64,000 bases of DNA from Thermohalobaculum sp965247385 (lineage in GTDB: Bacteria; Pseudomonadota; Alphaproteobacteria; Rhodobacterales; Rhodobacteraceae): positions 930,001 to 994,000 of the forward strand of contig CBDFHG010000002.1 of NCBI GenBank assembly GCA_965247385.1. The letters run 5' to 3'. This document shows positions 27,914 through 36,818 of the stretch, in pieces. The notes below the pieces were generated by a model. The model was not told where the DNA came from, did no database searches, and saw only the letters and a list, made by a program, of their open reading frames with translations. The translations under genes and the position numbers were made by a program. Within the stretch, counting starts at the first letter, position 1, and each line of letters begins with the position of its first letter.

Positions 27914-28735
27914 TCAGAAGCACAAAAAATCAAAGTCACCCCTTTGGCTCTGCAAAATGTCTGTTGCAGTAAGGCTATCGGCGGTTTGCGCAATGAATTG
28001 GGGCTCATCCCAACTGTAACCTGCCGGTAACTCAACTTTAGCCAATTGCTCGGCAATCTCTTTGGAAATAACCTCAATACTCACTTCGCGAGCTTCGGCA
28101 GGAGCTAGCAGTACCGCTATCAGTGCCAGGATTTTATCCTCAGCTTCCCAACTCGGTAAAACTCGAAACCTAATTTGCTGAATCGATCTATATACTTTGC
28201 CTGGTGGAGAATCTGTCTTGTCATGCCGAGACCAAATTCGATCCTTAAAGCTCTTGAAGGCAGCGTCAAAATCATCCGGGAACGCAAACTGACCGAACTT
28301 CCGTTCAAGTGCAGACGAGAATCTAGCCCGAGCAGTCTCCGAGGAGAACCCGTCGCACCGCGTCCATTGGCGCAATAGGTCTTTGTCGACCGAAAAAAGT
28401 TTTCTCAAGTCTGCAAAGACCCCATCATCGACATTTTCAACGACTGAAAGATAGGGTCTTCGTCCCTTGTGAACCTCTTTGACCTCTTCCGGCGCAAGCT
28501 TGATGAGTGGACAAACAGCGACATAGCATCGCCCTCCCGTGCGCCTAACTATGTCACAAGTCTGACTAATCACGACAAGGCCTAGAACCCCTTCGCGAAC
28601 CTCCCGAGCGTCAAATAGTTCACCGTCTGTGGAGACCTCTGCGTAGAGAAAACCTCCAACATTCAGTGAATAGTCGCCTTGTCGCCACTCACCTAGGAAA
28701 GCGTAATCGTCTTCATTTTCGTTTTTGTCAGACAA
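27914..28735 (-). CDS. Unknown protein with SQTCDIV motif (cassette gene 3)
   Basis: A 273-residue soluble protein; I do not recognise a characterised family. The segment GVLGLVVISQTCDIVRR followed by CYVAVCPLIKL is its most distinctive feature, with Cys-Asp placed like a possible active or metal site. No signal peptide or membrane helix. The start is a TTG at 28735; a stop lies two codons upstream, so no longer reading is possible. It follows the HTH gene after 12 bases on the same strand. DNA is visibly more AT-rich than surrounding housekeeping genes, suggesting acquisition. Confidence 0.65.
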   Translation of the reverse strand: MSDKNENEDDYAFLGEWRQGDYSLNVGGFLYAEVSTDGELFDAREVREGVLGLVVISQTCDIVRRTGGRCYVAVCPLIKLAPEEVKEVHKGRRPYLSVVENVDDGVFADLRKLFSVDKDLLRQWTRCDGFSSETARARFSSALERKFGQFAFPDDFDAAFKSFKDRIWSRHDKTDSPPGKVYRSIQQIRFRVLPSWEAEDKILALIAVLLAPAEAREVSIEVISKEIAEQLAKVELPAGYSWDEPQFIAQTADSLTATDILQSQRGDFDFLCF

Positions 28736-28747
28736 ATTCTATACGCC

Positions 28748-29491
28748 TTATGAGCGCTTGAGGGCTTTCTTCGAAGATACCGGCTTCGCTTCAAACGGCA
28801 GCGGCTCCGATATTTCCGTCCCGTCGGCACCGTCATGAGAAAGAATTGCATCAAATGCTTGAGCAGTCTCCTGGGAGCTTGCCACTCGCAAACGCTTCGG
28901 TTCACCAAAGGAAAGAACACGCTTAACGCGCTCTGCATTGCCTTCAGCCAGTTCGCGAAATGCATTCCGTCCTCCCGAAATTCTCCTTTCGAGAAGCGCT
29001 TGGTTTTCTTCTGTATTGCCGCGATCGAAGTACCTTATCGCAGATAGTACTAGCGCAACATGTGACTGGTTCGCTTCACGTACTGGTTTGCCTTGGGCCC
29101 AGTTACTGATGGTTCGCCGATCTACATTTAGGAGTTCACCGATTGTTGCCCATGAATAACCAGTGAGTTGTTTGATCTCAAACACGTTCTCAGAAGCCAT
29201 ACTTCTATCAACTGAGCGGGTGCGGGAAATTGCGTTCATACATGTGTGACCAGTGATCACTTGAGGAGCGTTAGACGTATGTGCTTGATATATCCAACTA
29301 TTAAATATTTTTCCCAATGTGCCCGCGGAAGATGAGACCTCGCTCCAAGTTCGAGGTATGGCAAGTTGCGGTGCGTCCCAATCAGATCCTCTAGGCGTTG
29401 CTGTCTGGCTGGCGCTAGAATTAAGGGCAAAGGTGTCAGGGGGTAGATCTGCGTGTGCATTATTGGCATCCAATGCAAGAGCTTCAATCAT
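28748..29491 (-). CDS. Helix-turn-helix protein (cassette gene 2)
   Basis: A 247-residue protein. Residues about 100-137 (VFEIKQLTGYSWATIGELLN, VDRRTISNWAQGKPV) form a helix-turn-helix of the Xre-like/sigma-like type. The first 95 residues look disordered and the last 110 are charged and helical. The start ATG overlaps the stop of the TIGR04255 gene (ATGA), and GGAGGTGA sits 4 bases upstream, so the two are translationally coupled. Likely DNA-binding regulator or targeting subunit of the cassette; inference. Confidence 0.7.
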   Translation of the reverse strand: MIEALALDANNAHADLPPDTFALNSSASQTATPRGSDWDAPQLAIPRTWSEVSSSAGTLGKIFNSWIYQAHTSNAPQVITGHTCMNAISRTRSVDRSMASENVFEIKQLTGYSWATIGELLNVDRRTISNWAQGKPVREANQSHVALVLSAIRYFDRGNTEENQALLERRISGGRNAFRELAEGNAERVKRVLSFGEPKRLRVASSQETAQAFDAILSHDGADGTEISEPLPFEAKPVSSKKALKRS

Positions 29492-30288
29492 AGTTCACCT
29501 CCATAAGACTTCAAAAAGTCATCGCTCACTGCCCATCTAAAAAAGCCGTGAGACCTTGTCGCGAGCCGCATGGTCATCTCTCTGATATCGCCTGCCTTGA
29601 ACTCAATCGGCTCTTTGAAATCCTGATATGTATCGATATCTAAAAACCAAGATTGAACTGCAATTGCAGGCATTAAGCTTGGCTCATGAGTTTCATTTAC
29701 AGGCATATACCCCCATCTTGCGGAAATTTTCCCACAATCCGTCTCAGCATGCACCTCAGAAATGATTCTATCAATACGATCCTGCAATGACGTGTTGAAG
29801 ATGCCCAAAATCTCAGGGCGCACAAACTCTTTCAGATCGTCGAATTGATCGCCGTGTATCCGATCAACATAGCGAACTCCCAACCGTGTCAGATAGCCGG
29901 GGTTGATCGCCTTTTGGAGGGCATCGGCAAGCATTGATGTCCTGCCGGCGAAGTCATCTCTCGAAGTATAGGAGCGTGTCTCGAGCGACAAAAAGTCTGT
30001 GGTCAGAGTTACCCGCCATTTTCTGGCGGTGTCCAGAAAGCGCCAAGTTGGAATACTCGAGTGTTGCGGTCCATCTGGGCCGAAGCTCAGTTGAAAAGCA
30101 TCTTCTTTTTCGTGTTGCGGGTAAACTTGACGAATGCCTTCTTGGAAATCAGCGATGAAGGCCGGTTTCGAGATTGAAAGAACCTCAGGAAAACGCAATT
30201 GCACCAAGACCCCAGTCAAGGGTGTTTTGGGCAGATGAACGCTTCTAGGCACATCGTCGAAGAAGGGATCTCTATCCGCGAATGGCAC
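29488..30288 (-). CDS. TIGR04255 family protein (cassette gene 1)
   Basis: A 266-residue protein of the sporadically distributed TIGR04255 family, recognised by the N-terminal LPKTPLTGVLVQLRFP, the mid-region RWRVTLTTDFLSLETR-like strand with Y.SRDDF, and the RLGVRYVDRIH block. Its function is unknown; the patchy distribution suggests an accessory or defence-type role. First gene of a three-gene minus-strand cassette lying between IS5 and ISL3 remnants, in AT-richer DNA. Confidence 0.75.
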   Translation of the reverse strand: MPFADRDPFFDDVPRSVHLPKTPLTGVLVQLRFPEVLSISKPAFIADFQEGIRQVYPQHEKEDAFQLSFGPDGPQHSSIPTWRFLDTARKWRVTLTTDFLSLETRSYTSRDDFAGRTSMLADALQKAINPGYLTRLGVRYVDRIHGDQFDDLKEFVRPEILGIFNTSLQDRIDRIISEVHAETDCGKISARWGYMPVNETHEPSLMPAIAVQSWFLDIDTYQDFKEPIEFKAGDIREMTMRLATRSHGFFRWAVSDDFLKSYGGEL

Positions 30289-31171
30289 CTAGCACACCTC
30301 CCGAGTCATATGCTGATCGCTTATGGGAAATATAGTGGGAAGTAAAGGCTTCTGCAACGTAAAGTTGAGTACCGCTGCGGCTGTGGCGGGTCGTCGAGCA
30401 CTACGTCACCAAGGCGGTGGACCGCCTTGATCTTTCCGGCCTGACGGCGTTCGCCTTCGACGAAACGGCATCGAAGCGGGGCCATGACCACGTCACCGCA
30501 TTCATCGACGCGGATCGCAGGAACGAGCCAGTGACCTTCGCCACGCCGGGCAAGGGCAAGAAGACAGTCAGGCAATTCAAGGCGTTCCTGAAGGAGCGCG
30601 GTGGCAAACCGGAGCGCATCAGGGAGGTGGTCTGCGACATGTCACCTGCGTTCCTCGGCGCCATCGGCAAGGCGTTTCCCGACGCCGCTGTCACCGTGGA
30701 CTGGTTCCATGTAGTGCAGGTGTTCACCAGGGCGGTGGACGACGTGCGCAAGGCAGAATACAAGCTGGTGAAAATGCCCGCTGCCACTCGCCGGGCAGTA
30801 TCAAAGGCTGCTGACGGCAAGTTGACGGACAAGCAGGCGATGGCATTGGCCAAACTGGAAGCAGGTGATTCCCTGACCGCCACGGCTTGGCGGATCAAGG
30901 AAATGCTGCATTGGGTGCGTCGTGCGAGAGCCCCACATGCAGCCCGCTGGCGGCTGTCGCACTTCCTGCGTCACGCCCATGAACAGATCGGAGACGATCC
31001 GCTGCTCGAAGCCGTCCGCAAGGCGCTGGAGACGGTCAAAAAACATCCCAAACGCATTCTCGAACGTTGGACGTCAATCCACAGCAGCGCCCGCATGGAA
31101 GCAATGAACGGACTGTTTCAGGCCGCCAGGGCAAGAGCCAGAGGCTACCGCAACACCGAGACCTTCATCAC

Positions 31172-33018
31172 CCCTGATTCTGGATCAAAAAAGTTGAAAT
31201 TCCCCGTTGTCTTTGAATCTAAAGGGATTTATGATGGTTTTTGCGATTAACTCCATCACCAACGGGGTGAAAATAACATGGCACAGGGCGTTCTTCCTTT
31301 CGAGTACGAAAGCGAACCGGGCAGCAGCGATCTGACGGGTTTTGCCGGGATTGGTGTTTACCTTGATTTGATTGAGGCATCGGGACTGGCGGCTGCGGTG
31401 CGGCGCGAGGTGCGGGTGGCGGGGCGGCAGGGCTGGCTGGATGTGCAGATGATCATCACGGTGATCGCACTCAATCTGTGCGGGGGTGATCGGGTCGAGG
31501 ATCTGGAACGCCTGGAGGCGGACGCCGGCTTTGCCGCGACCATGGATGCGGTTGAGCGGCGGCTGTTGGTGCGCCGGGAACGGCGGCAACTGAAGAGCCG
31601 GTTTCGGCGCGGTCGCGGGCGCAGCGTGCCTTCGCCGTCGGCTCTGTCGGGCTGGTTGGAACGCTTCCACGACGCAGGCCAGGAAGATCTGCGGGAGGCC
31701 GGGCGTGCCTTCATCCCGCGCCCGTCGGCGGGTCTGCCTGGTCTGCGGCGTGTCAATCAGGCGCTGGTGTCATTTCTGCAGCACCATCGCAGGCAGGGCT
31801 CGGCGACGCTGGACATGGACGCGACGCTGGTGCAGAGCCACAAGCGCCAGGCGGAATACTGCTACAAGAAGTTCAAGGCCTATCAGCCGTTGAACACTTG
31901 GTGGGCGGAACAGCAGGTGATCGTGCATTCCGAGTTCCGCGACGGCAATGTGCCGGCTGGCTATCGGCAGTTGCAGGTGTTGCAGGCCTCGCTGGCGGCG
32001 CTGCCTGGGGGCGTGGACAAGGTCTATCTGCGCTCGGACACGGCGGGTTATCAGAAGGATCTACTGCTCTATTGTGGCGAGGGCCGGGACAAGATTTTCG
32101 GGGTGATCGAGTTCGCCGTCGGCGCCAACGTGACGGCGGAATTCCGGCGTGCCGCCCTGGCCGTGCCGGAGGCCGAGTGGCGGCCGCTGGATCGTGTTTT
32201 TGACGGGCAACGTCAGGAGACCGGCCAGGAGTGGGCGGAGGTCTGCCATGTACCGAGTTGGGTGGGCGAGAGCAAGACGCGGGCGGATTACCGCTTCCTG
32301 GCGATCCGGGAGCCGCTGGAACAGTTGGAGCTTGGCGATGGGGATCAGTTGCCGTTCCCGACCGCGGAGTTTGCCTCGAAGGGGCGCAGCAAGCTGTTCG
32401 CCCTGGTCACCAACCGTGATCTGCCGGGCGATGAGGTGATCTGGTGGTCCCGGGAGCGCTGTGGCAAGAGCGAGGAAGTCCACGCGGTGATGAAGCACGA
32501 CCTGGCTGGCGGCACCCTGCCCTCGGGTCTGTTCGGAGCCAATGCGGCCTGGTGGGCGATCATGGTGCTGGCGCATAATTTGAACGCGGTGATGAAGCAA
32601 CTGGTTCTGGGACCGGCCTGGGTGGCACGGCGGATGAAGGCCTTGCGCCTGGCTCTGATCGCCCTGCCTGGCCGGGTGATCCGTCATGCGCGGCGGCTGA
32701 TCATCCGTTTGGCGAGCGAAGCGGGGCTCGATCTGGTGCTGAGCGCCAGGCGGAAGATCCTGGCCCTGGCGCGCGGCCCGACCTGACGGCTCCAGCCTGC
32801 CACGATATCCTTGCTGAAGTGCGATGCCGGCTCCCGGCCAGGGCTTCGCTTGGCCAACGGACAGGCGCGGGACCCGCAAAACGCGTGGCCACCTTGAGAA
32901 TATCTCCTCGAGCGCGAAATCCGCGGGAGTGGTGCCCGGGCGCGGGGCAAAAACCCCACAACGGCACCCATCGCCGCCCCTGCCGAGGCGCGTCAGGGAT
33001 TTAGTTCGGGAATCCTGG
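31172..33018 (+). mobile_element. Complete IS1380-family element
   Basis: The ends CCCTGATTCTGG (31172) and, reversed, CCAGGATTCCCG (33018) are imperfect inverted repeats of the IS1380 type. The 4-bp direct repeat TCAC flanks them at 31168-31171 and 33019-33022. One intact transposase gene is inside. It interrupts the ISL3 relic. Confidence 0.9.
31278..32786 (+). CDS. IS1380-family transposase
   Basis: A 502-residue transposase with the IS1380 pattern: DVQMIITVIALNLCGGDRVEDL near the N terminus, a catalytic Asp in TLDMDATLVQSHKR, another in YLRSDTAGYQKD, and the Glu in RCGKSEEVHAVMKHDLAGG. The frame is complete and starts at ATG 31278. Confidence 0.93.
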   Translation: MAQGVLPFEYESEPGSSDLTGFAGIGVYLDLIEASGLAAAVRREVRVAGRQGWLDVQMIITVIALNLCGGDRVEDLERLEADAGFAATMDAVERRLLVRRERRQLKSRFRRGRGRSVPSPSALSGWLERFHDAGQEDLREAGRAFIPRPSAGLPGLRRVNQALVSFLQHHRRQGSATLDMDATLVQSHKRQAEYCYKKFKAYQPLNTWWAEQQVIVHSEFRDGNVPAGYRQLQVLQASLAALPGGVDKVYLRSDTAGYQKDLLLYCGEGRDKIFGVIEFAVGANVTAEFRRAALAVPEAEWRPLDRVFDGQRQETGQEWAEVCHVPSWVGESKTRADYRFLAIREPLEQLELGDGDQLPFPTAEFASKGRSKLFALVTNRDLPGDEVIWWSRERCGKSEEVHAVMKHDLAGGTLPSGLFGANAAWWAIMVLAHNLNAVMKQLVLGPAWVARRMKALRLALIALPGRVIRHARRLIIRLASEAGLDLVLSARRKILALARGPT

Positions 33019-33113
33019 TCACCATGATCTACTTGATCGCAGCCCCGCCCGGAGATATGGTCAAATCCACTTGATACGTCTAAGAACCATTTCGGATCGA
33101 TTATCGTTGAAGC

Positions 33114-33728
33114 TCAACCGATTTTTCCCGGAGGCGAAAGCGAAGCGAGGCGCCGCGCTTCCCCGCACCACCACGCGTCACCCGCCAATGCGCGGCGCAG
33201 CGGCGTGTCGGTCGCGGCGGGGGCGCTCTCGATATAGCGTACTGCCTCGTCCAGGCTGTCGCCGGTCAGGGTCCGCAGGTAGGACATCGCCCGGGGAACC
33301 GAGAACACCTCCCCCAGATGGTCCGCGAAGTTCGACGGCAGGTCGGTCCAGGCCGCCCCCGTCCAGCCTTCGCCCAGACACCAGCGCCGGACCTCGTCCA
33401 CGACCCTGGCACTGGCCCCGCTGGCATGGCCGCTGGCAAGGCAGACCGCGCCGATGTGGCCTTCAGGCGCCCGCTCCCGCCACGCGAGATCGGACACCAC
33501 CGCCGCAATCCCGCCTTTGGCCGAGGCAATGGCATGGGTGGCGCAACCGCCGCCATGCACCGCGTCGAGGCAGACAACCAGCGCCATCTTGCGCTTCGGG
33601 CTGATTCGGGTGAACTCCATCGGCAATACCGGTCCGGCGCCCATCGCCCAGCCGCCCCGCACATGGGGGGCGAGATCGTCGAGATCCCAGATCAGCGAGC
33701 CCCAGCCAAGGATTGCATAACCGCTCAT
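33114..33728 (-). CDS. Gamma-glutamylcyclotransferase-like protein
   Basis: A 204-residue soluble protein. The N terminus YAILGWGSLIWD corresponds to the (Y/F)G.GSL.W substrate loop of the gamma-glutamylcyclotransferase fold; the typical catalytic Glu is not certain from inspection. The last 15 or so codons run into DNA adjoining the ISL3 right end, so the native C terminus may have been replaced. Start at 33728. Substrate unknown; the fold is found in glutathione degradation and peptide turnover enzymes. Confidence 0.65.
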   Translation of the reverse strand: MSGYAILGWGSLIWDLDDLAPHVRGGWAMGAGPVLPMEFTRISPKRKMALVVCLDAVHGGGCATHAIASAKGGIAAVVSDLAWRERAPEGHIGAVCLASGHASGASARVVDEVRRWCLGEGWTGAAWTDLPSNFADHLGEVFSVPRAMSYLRTLTGDSLDEAVRYIESAPAATDTPLRRALAGDAWWCGEARRLASLSPPGKIG

Positions 33729-33873
33729 TTCCGATGCCCCTGACCCGATGCCCCAGAAGTGTGACCAACACTCTACTGTTGCGGCGAGAGTCATGCCAGA
33801 GATGTGCATCCTTCTTGCCCAGCCGTGGCGCAGCCAAGCCACCATTTTGGATACGTTCCCCGACGAGGCGCCC

Positions 33874-34240
33874 ATGACCGATACCGCCGCTGTTCTCGAT
33901 GCCAACGAAGCCTTCATACCGCGCCATGCGCGAGGGCAATCTCGACGTCATGGAAGCGCTGTGGGCGCGCGCCCGGTCGGTAACCTGCACCCATCCCAAC
34001 AGCCTGGCGATCTTCGGGCGGGCAGCGGTGATGGCAAGCTGGCGGCTGATCCTGGGCCACCTGCCGCCGGATATCCACGCCGCCGACCCGCAGGCGATCA
34101 TCACCGGCCGGACCGCGATGGTGCTGTGCCGCGAGATAATTGGATCGGTCGAATTGATGGCCTCGAACGCCTGGGTGCGCGAGGACGGCGTCTGGCGGAT
34201 GGTCAGCCATCAGGCCGCGCCGATTCCCGGCACCGGGTAG
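33874..34240 (+). pseudogene. NTF2/SnoaL-like protein, frameshifted
   Basis: The frame from ATG 33874 gives MTDTAAVLDANEAF, and then the protein continues one frame over as YRAMREGNLDVMEALW and CTHPN...HLPPDIHAADPQA... through VWRMVSHQAAPIP. One extra A near 33916 explains the break. The joined protein would be about 120 residues with the SnoaL-like (DUF4440-type) cone fold. It could be a real lesion or a sequencing error. Confidence 0.7.
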
Positions 34241-34579
34241 GCCGGATTCCGAGCACGGGCTGGCGCGTTTCGAAGGGAGTCTGAACGCTTCAGAGAGTGC
34301 GTGCACATTGCACACATCCCTAACATATTGAAATAACACGGAAACTTATTCAGAGGTGATTTATGGTTAGGGAATTGAGAATCCGGCGGGGCGCATGGTT
34401 GCTTTGACGCCCCCTGCCCCTGCCTGGTGCTGTCCTGTGCCAAGATGGAGTCCCGCATCGGTGCAAATGACCCTGCCGCGCCCTTGCGGCGGCGTGCGGG
34501 GCTGGGGGGTGGAGCCGAAAATCCGTGAACACGGATTTTGTCACGGGCAAAAGACCCGCAGGGCGAATGTGCTCCGCAA
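34241..34579. other. 339-bp gap with a terminator
   Basis: No gene recognised. It holds the palindrome listed separately at 34518-34539, and otherwise GC-rich sequence without visible repeats. Confidence 0.5.
34518..34539 (-). terminator. Likely terminator after the NIPSNAP/monooxygenase operon
   Basis: AAAATCCGTG-AA-CACGGATTTT is a perfect 10-bp hairpin. Read on the minus strand it follows the monooxygenase gene by about 40 bases and ends in TTTT; its A/T symmetry would let it work in both directions. The short T-run makes it moderate evidence. Confidence 0.5.
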
Positions 34580-34915
34580 TCAATCCACTGCGTCTTCCGG
34601 TGCCCCGGCGCGGTCGTTGGGTCCGTAGTCCCGGATCACGCTGACCACGCGCAACCGGTAGTCGGCGAACAGCCCGCCCCGCCCCGCTGCCTGGGCCTTT
34701 CGGTGGTCGGCATGGTTGCGCCAGGCAGCCACCGCTTCCTCGTCGCGCCAGAAACTGAGAGACAGGAGCTTGCCGGGTGTGGTCAGGCTCTCGAACCGTT
34801 CGACCGAGAGGAAACCATCCATTTTCTCGAGTTCGGATCGGAGGCTTGCGGCATGCCCCAGATAACCGTCGCGCCAGCCCTCAGCGGGTTCAACCTCAAA
34901 GATGATGCCGATCAT
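34580..34915 (-). CDS. Antibiotic biosynthesis monooxygenase (ABM) domain protein
   Basis: A 111-residue small protein with the ferredoxin-like ABM fold: MIGIIFEVEP, then MDGFLSVERFESLTTPGKLL, then LSFWRDEEAVAAWRNHADHR. Such proteins act as heme-degrading or quinone-type monooxygenases, or simply bind small molecules; the substrate is not readable. Its start overlaps the NIPSNAP stop by 4 bases, so the two are one transcription unit. Confidence 0.85.
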   Translation of the reverse strand: MIGIIFEVEPAEGWRDGYLGHAASLRSELEKMDGFLSVERFESLTTPGKLLSLSFWRDEEAVAAWRNHADHRKAQAAGRGGLFADYRLRVVSVIRDYGPNDRAGAPEDAVD

Positions 34916-35241
34916 TTTCTGGCCTCCAAATGTGGCGCCGAAGCGAGTTTAAGGAAAGTCCGATCGTCACGCCGGATGAATTGTTCCCGTTGCGCAAATT
35001 CAAAGCTGGCGCGCCCCGCCGGATCCGCCAGAACCCGCTCACGATAGGCTTCATAGGCCGCGAGGCTGTCGACGTTGTAGATTCCGTATGCTGTGGTCGT
35101 CGATCCCAAATGCGGCGCGCAGTAGCCAATCAGGTTGGCCCCGCAGCGCGGGATCACCTGACCCCGGTTGCGGGCGTATTCGCCAAACGCCTCCTGCTTG
35201 AAAGGGTCGATCTGATAATGGATGAAGCATGTGATGGACAT
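34912..35241 (-). CDS. NIPSNAP family protein
   Basis: A 109-residue protein starting MSITCFIHYQIDPFKQEAF with the NIPSNAP pattern (Y...P.K...F..Y, then GANLIGYCAPHLG, and AYEAYRERVLADP). Same dimeric alpha-beta barrel class as the ABM protein downstream. The native promoter region, shared with a divergent ArsR gene, has been split by IS1182 70 bases upstream. Confidence 0.85.
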   Translation of the reverse strand: MSITCFIHYQIDPFKQEAFGEYARNRGQVIPRCGANLIGYCAPHLGSTTTAYGIYNVDSLAAYEAYRERVLADPAGRASFEFAQREQFIRRDDRTFLKLASAPHLEARK

Positions 35242-35310
35242 CGTGCGGGTCTCCTCGGTTTTGGCATTGGAGGCCCGACCATAGCCGCTTGCACGGCACG
35301 GATGGTTCGC

Positions 35311-36809
35311 TTAACAGCCCGTTGAAAAAGTCGCCATTTACCGGGCTTCACCCCACTTGACCGGGTTTCACCCCACGACGAAACATAACGCGGCGTCGGC
35401 GGTTTCGCCATCCTCCGAGACGATGAGGACGATCTGAGCGACCAGAACGGCTCCAGCGGGCGCAACAAGCACGAAAACACCGCCATATCCGCCCGCCACA
35501 GCCTGGCGCGGGGTGCCGGCGCCGATGAGTTGGCGCATCAGCAACGAGAGGTTGTGGCCGGCGACGTGAAGCAGGTATCGCTTGTGCACGTTCTCGCGCC
35601 CGCGCAGCCAGGTTCGGCGCATGCCGCCGCGATCGAGGCTGTGGGCAAAGGAGCGCTCGACGATCTCGGCGCGCAGCTTGAAGGCATCGCGGGCGACCCC
35701 GGACTTGAGCCGCACGCGGTTGTTGGTGACCGCCCGGCGCGCCGCCTGGTCACCGCGCCAGCGCGAAAAGCCCTTCTGCCTGGGCTCGGCGATCCGGGTC
35801 TTCCAGGGACTGTCGTCCAGGGCCTTCAAGACCGCCCGTGAGAAATAGCCCTTGTCGGTGACGCATTCGGCCGGGCTCTCTGGCGTCGGTGCCGCAGCCA
35901 CCGCCTCGAGGTTTGCCTCGGCCGCCGCCATGGTCTTGAAAAGCGTCGTGGTGTCGCCCTCATCGGCTGGGTGCAACTCGGCCGCCACCACCGCCCCGGT
36001 GTCCAGATCCACCGCGTGCTCGGGCTTGTAGGCCAGATGGGTCGTGCCGTCCTTCATCCTGGCGACCCTGGCCTCGGGGTCGCTCCTGGAAACCCAATCC
36101 TGGTTCGAGAGCTTCTTGCCCTTGCGCTTGCGGTCCAGACGCGCCAGGTCCTCGGCCGTGGGCGTCTCGATGCCGCTCTCCCGGGCCAGATGCTCCAGCA
36201 TCTCCCGGTAGCCCTCACCCGTGTCGCGCCGCACGATGTTGCGCAGCGCCGCGTTGGCCTCCATGGTCGAGGCATCCACCCCGATGCGGTCGCCCTTCAC
36301 CAAACCCGCCTCGGCGATCAGCGCCAGAACCCAATCGAAGACCACCGCGTGCACCTCGTGGGGCAGACGCGTGCGGGTCTTCGACAGCCAGGAATGGTCC
36401 GGCACACGATCCCGGCTCTCCAGCCGCAGAAACTCCCGCAGCGACAGCGAATCCGAGCAGCGCCATTCCAGCCCGCGCTCAGAGTCGATGCCCTCGAAGT
36501 AGCCCACCAGATGCATGCGGAAATAGCGCCCCGGCGGCACCGAAGGCGCTCCCGTCCTGGCCGCGTAATAGCACCGGCAGGTCGCCTCGACGAAGTCGTC
36601 GAAGCCGCCCTCAATCAGGACCGACTGAAGACGGTCGTAAAACACATGACCCGGCGAGCGCGGCATCTCCGCCCAGCCCACCATCAAATCACCCTGACGA
36701 TCCTTCTGCAGTCCCATCGACATCGGCGAACCTCCCGGTCAAATCAGAATATCATAGAATCAGACCAGGCCGCTCGTGTCCAGGGCCGACTTCGTCAACG
36801 GGCTGTTAA
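35311..36809 (-). mobile_element. Complete IS1182-family element
   Basis: Terminal repeats TTAACAGCCCGTTGA (35311) and TCAACGGGCTGTTAA (ending 36809) match, and TTAA at both ends is either a 4-bp target duplication or part of the repeats. One intact transposase gene is inside. A 71-bp piece of a sister copy is at 15130-15200. Confidence 0.93.
35368..36723 (-). CDS. IS1182-family transposase
   Basis: A 451-residue DDE transposase: DRVPDHSWLSKTRTRLP, KGDRIGVDASTMEANAAL (Asp), VTDKGYFSRAVL (Asp), and RAEIVERSFAHSLDRGGMRR (Glu) with the C-terminal KRYLLHVAGHNLSLLMRQL. The frame is intact, ending in a hydrophobic tail. Confidence 0.95.
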   Translation of the reverse strand: MSMGLQKDRQGDLMVGWAEMPRSPGHVFYDRLQSVLIEGGFDDFVEATCRCYYAARTGAPSVPPGRYFRMHLVGYFEGIDSERGLEWRCSDSLSLREFLRLESRDRVPDHSWLSKTRTRLPHEVHAVVFDWVLALIAEAGLVKGDRIGVDASTMEANAALRNIVRRDTGEGYREMLEHLARESGIETPTAEDLARLDRKRKGKKLSNQDWVSRSDPEARVARMKDGTTHLAYKPEHAVDLDTGAVVAAELHPADEGDTTTLFKTMAAAEANLEAVAAAPTPESPAECVTDKGYFSRAVLKALDDSPWKTRIAEPRQKGFSRWRGDQAARRAVTNNRVRLKSGVARDAFKLRAEIVERSFAHSLDRGGMRRTWLRGRENVHKRYLLHVAGHNLSLLMRQLIGAGTPRQAVAGGYGGVFVLVAPAGAVLVAQIVLIVSEDGETADAALCFVVG

Positions 36810-36818
36810 CGTCGAACC

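Larger units (their letters stand above)
30372..33074 (+). pseudogene. ISL3-family transposase, 5'-truncated and split by IS1380
   Basis: From about 30378 the frame reads LRLWRVVEHYV, then LTAFAFDETASKRGHDHVT (first catalytic Asp), VVCDMSPAF and VTVDWFHVVQVF (second Asp), up to ARARGYRNTETFIT at 31171. The last 17 codons (MIYLIAAPPGDMVKST, stop 33072-33074) lie beyond the IS1380 insertion. Removing positions 31172-33022 rejoins the frame exactly. Around 140 N-terminal residues are missing, so it was dead before the insertion. Confidence 0.9.
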
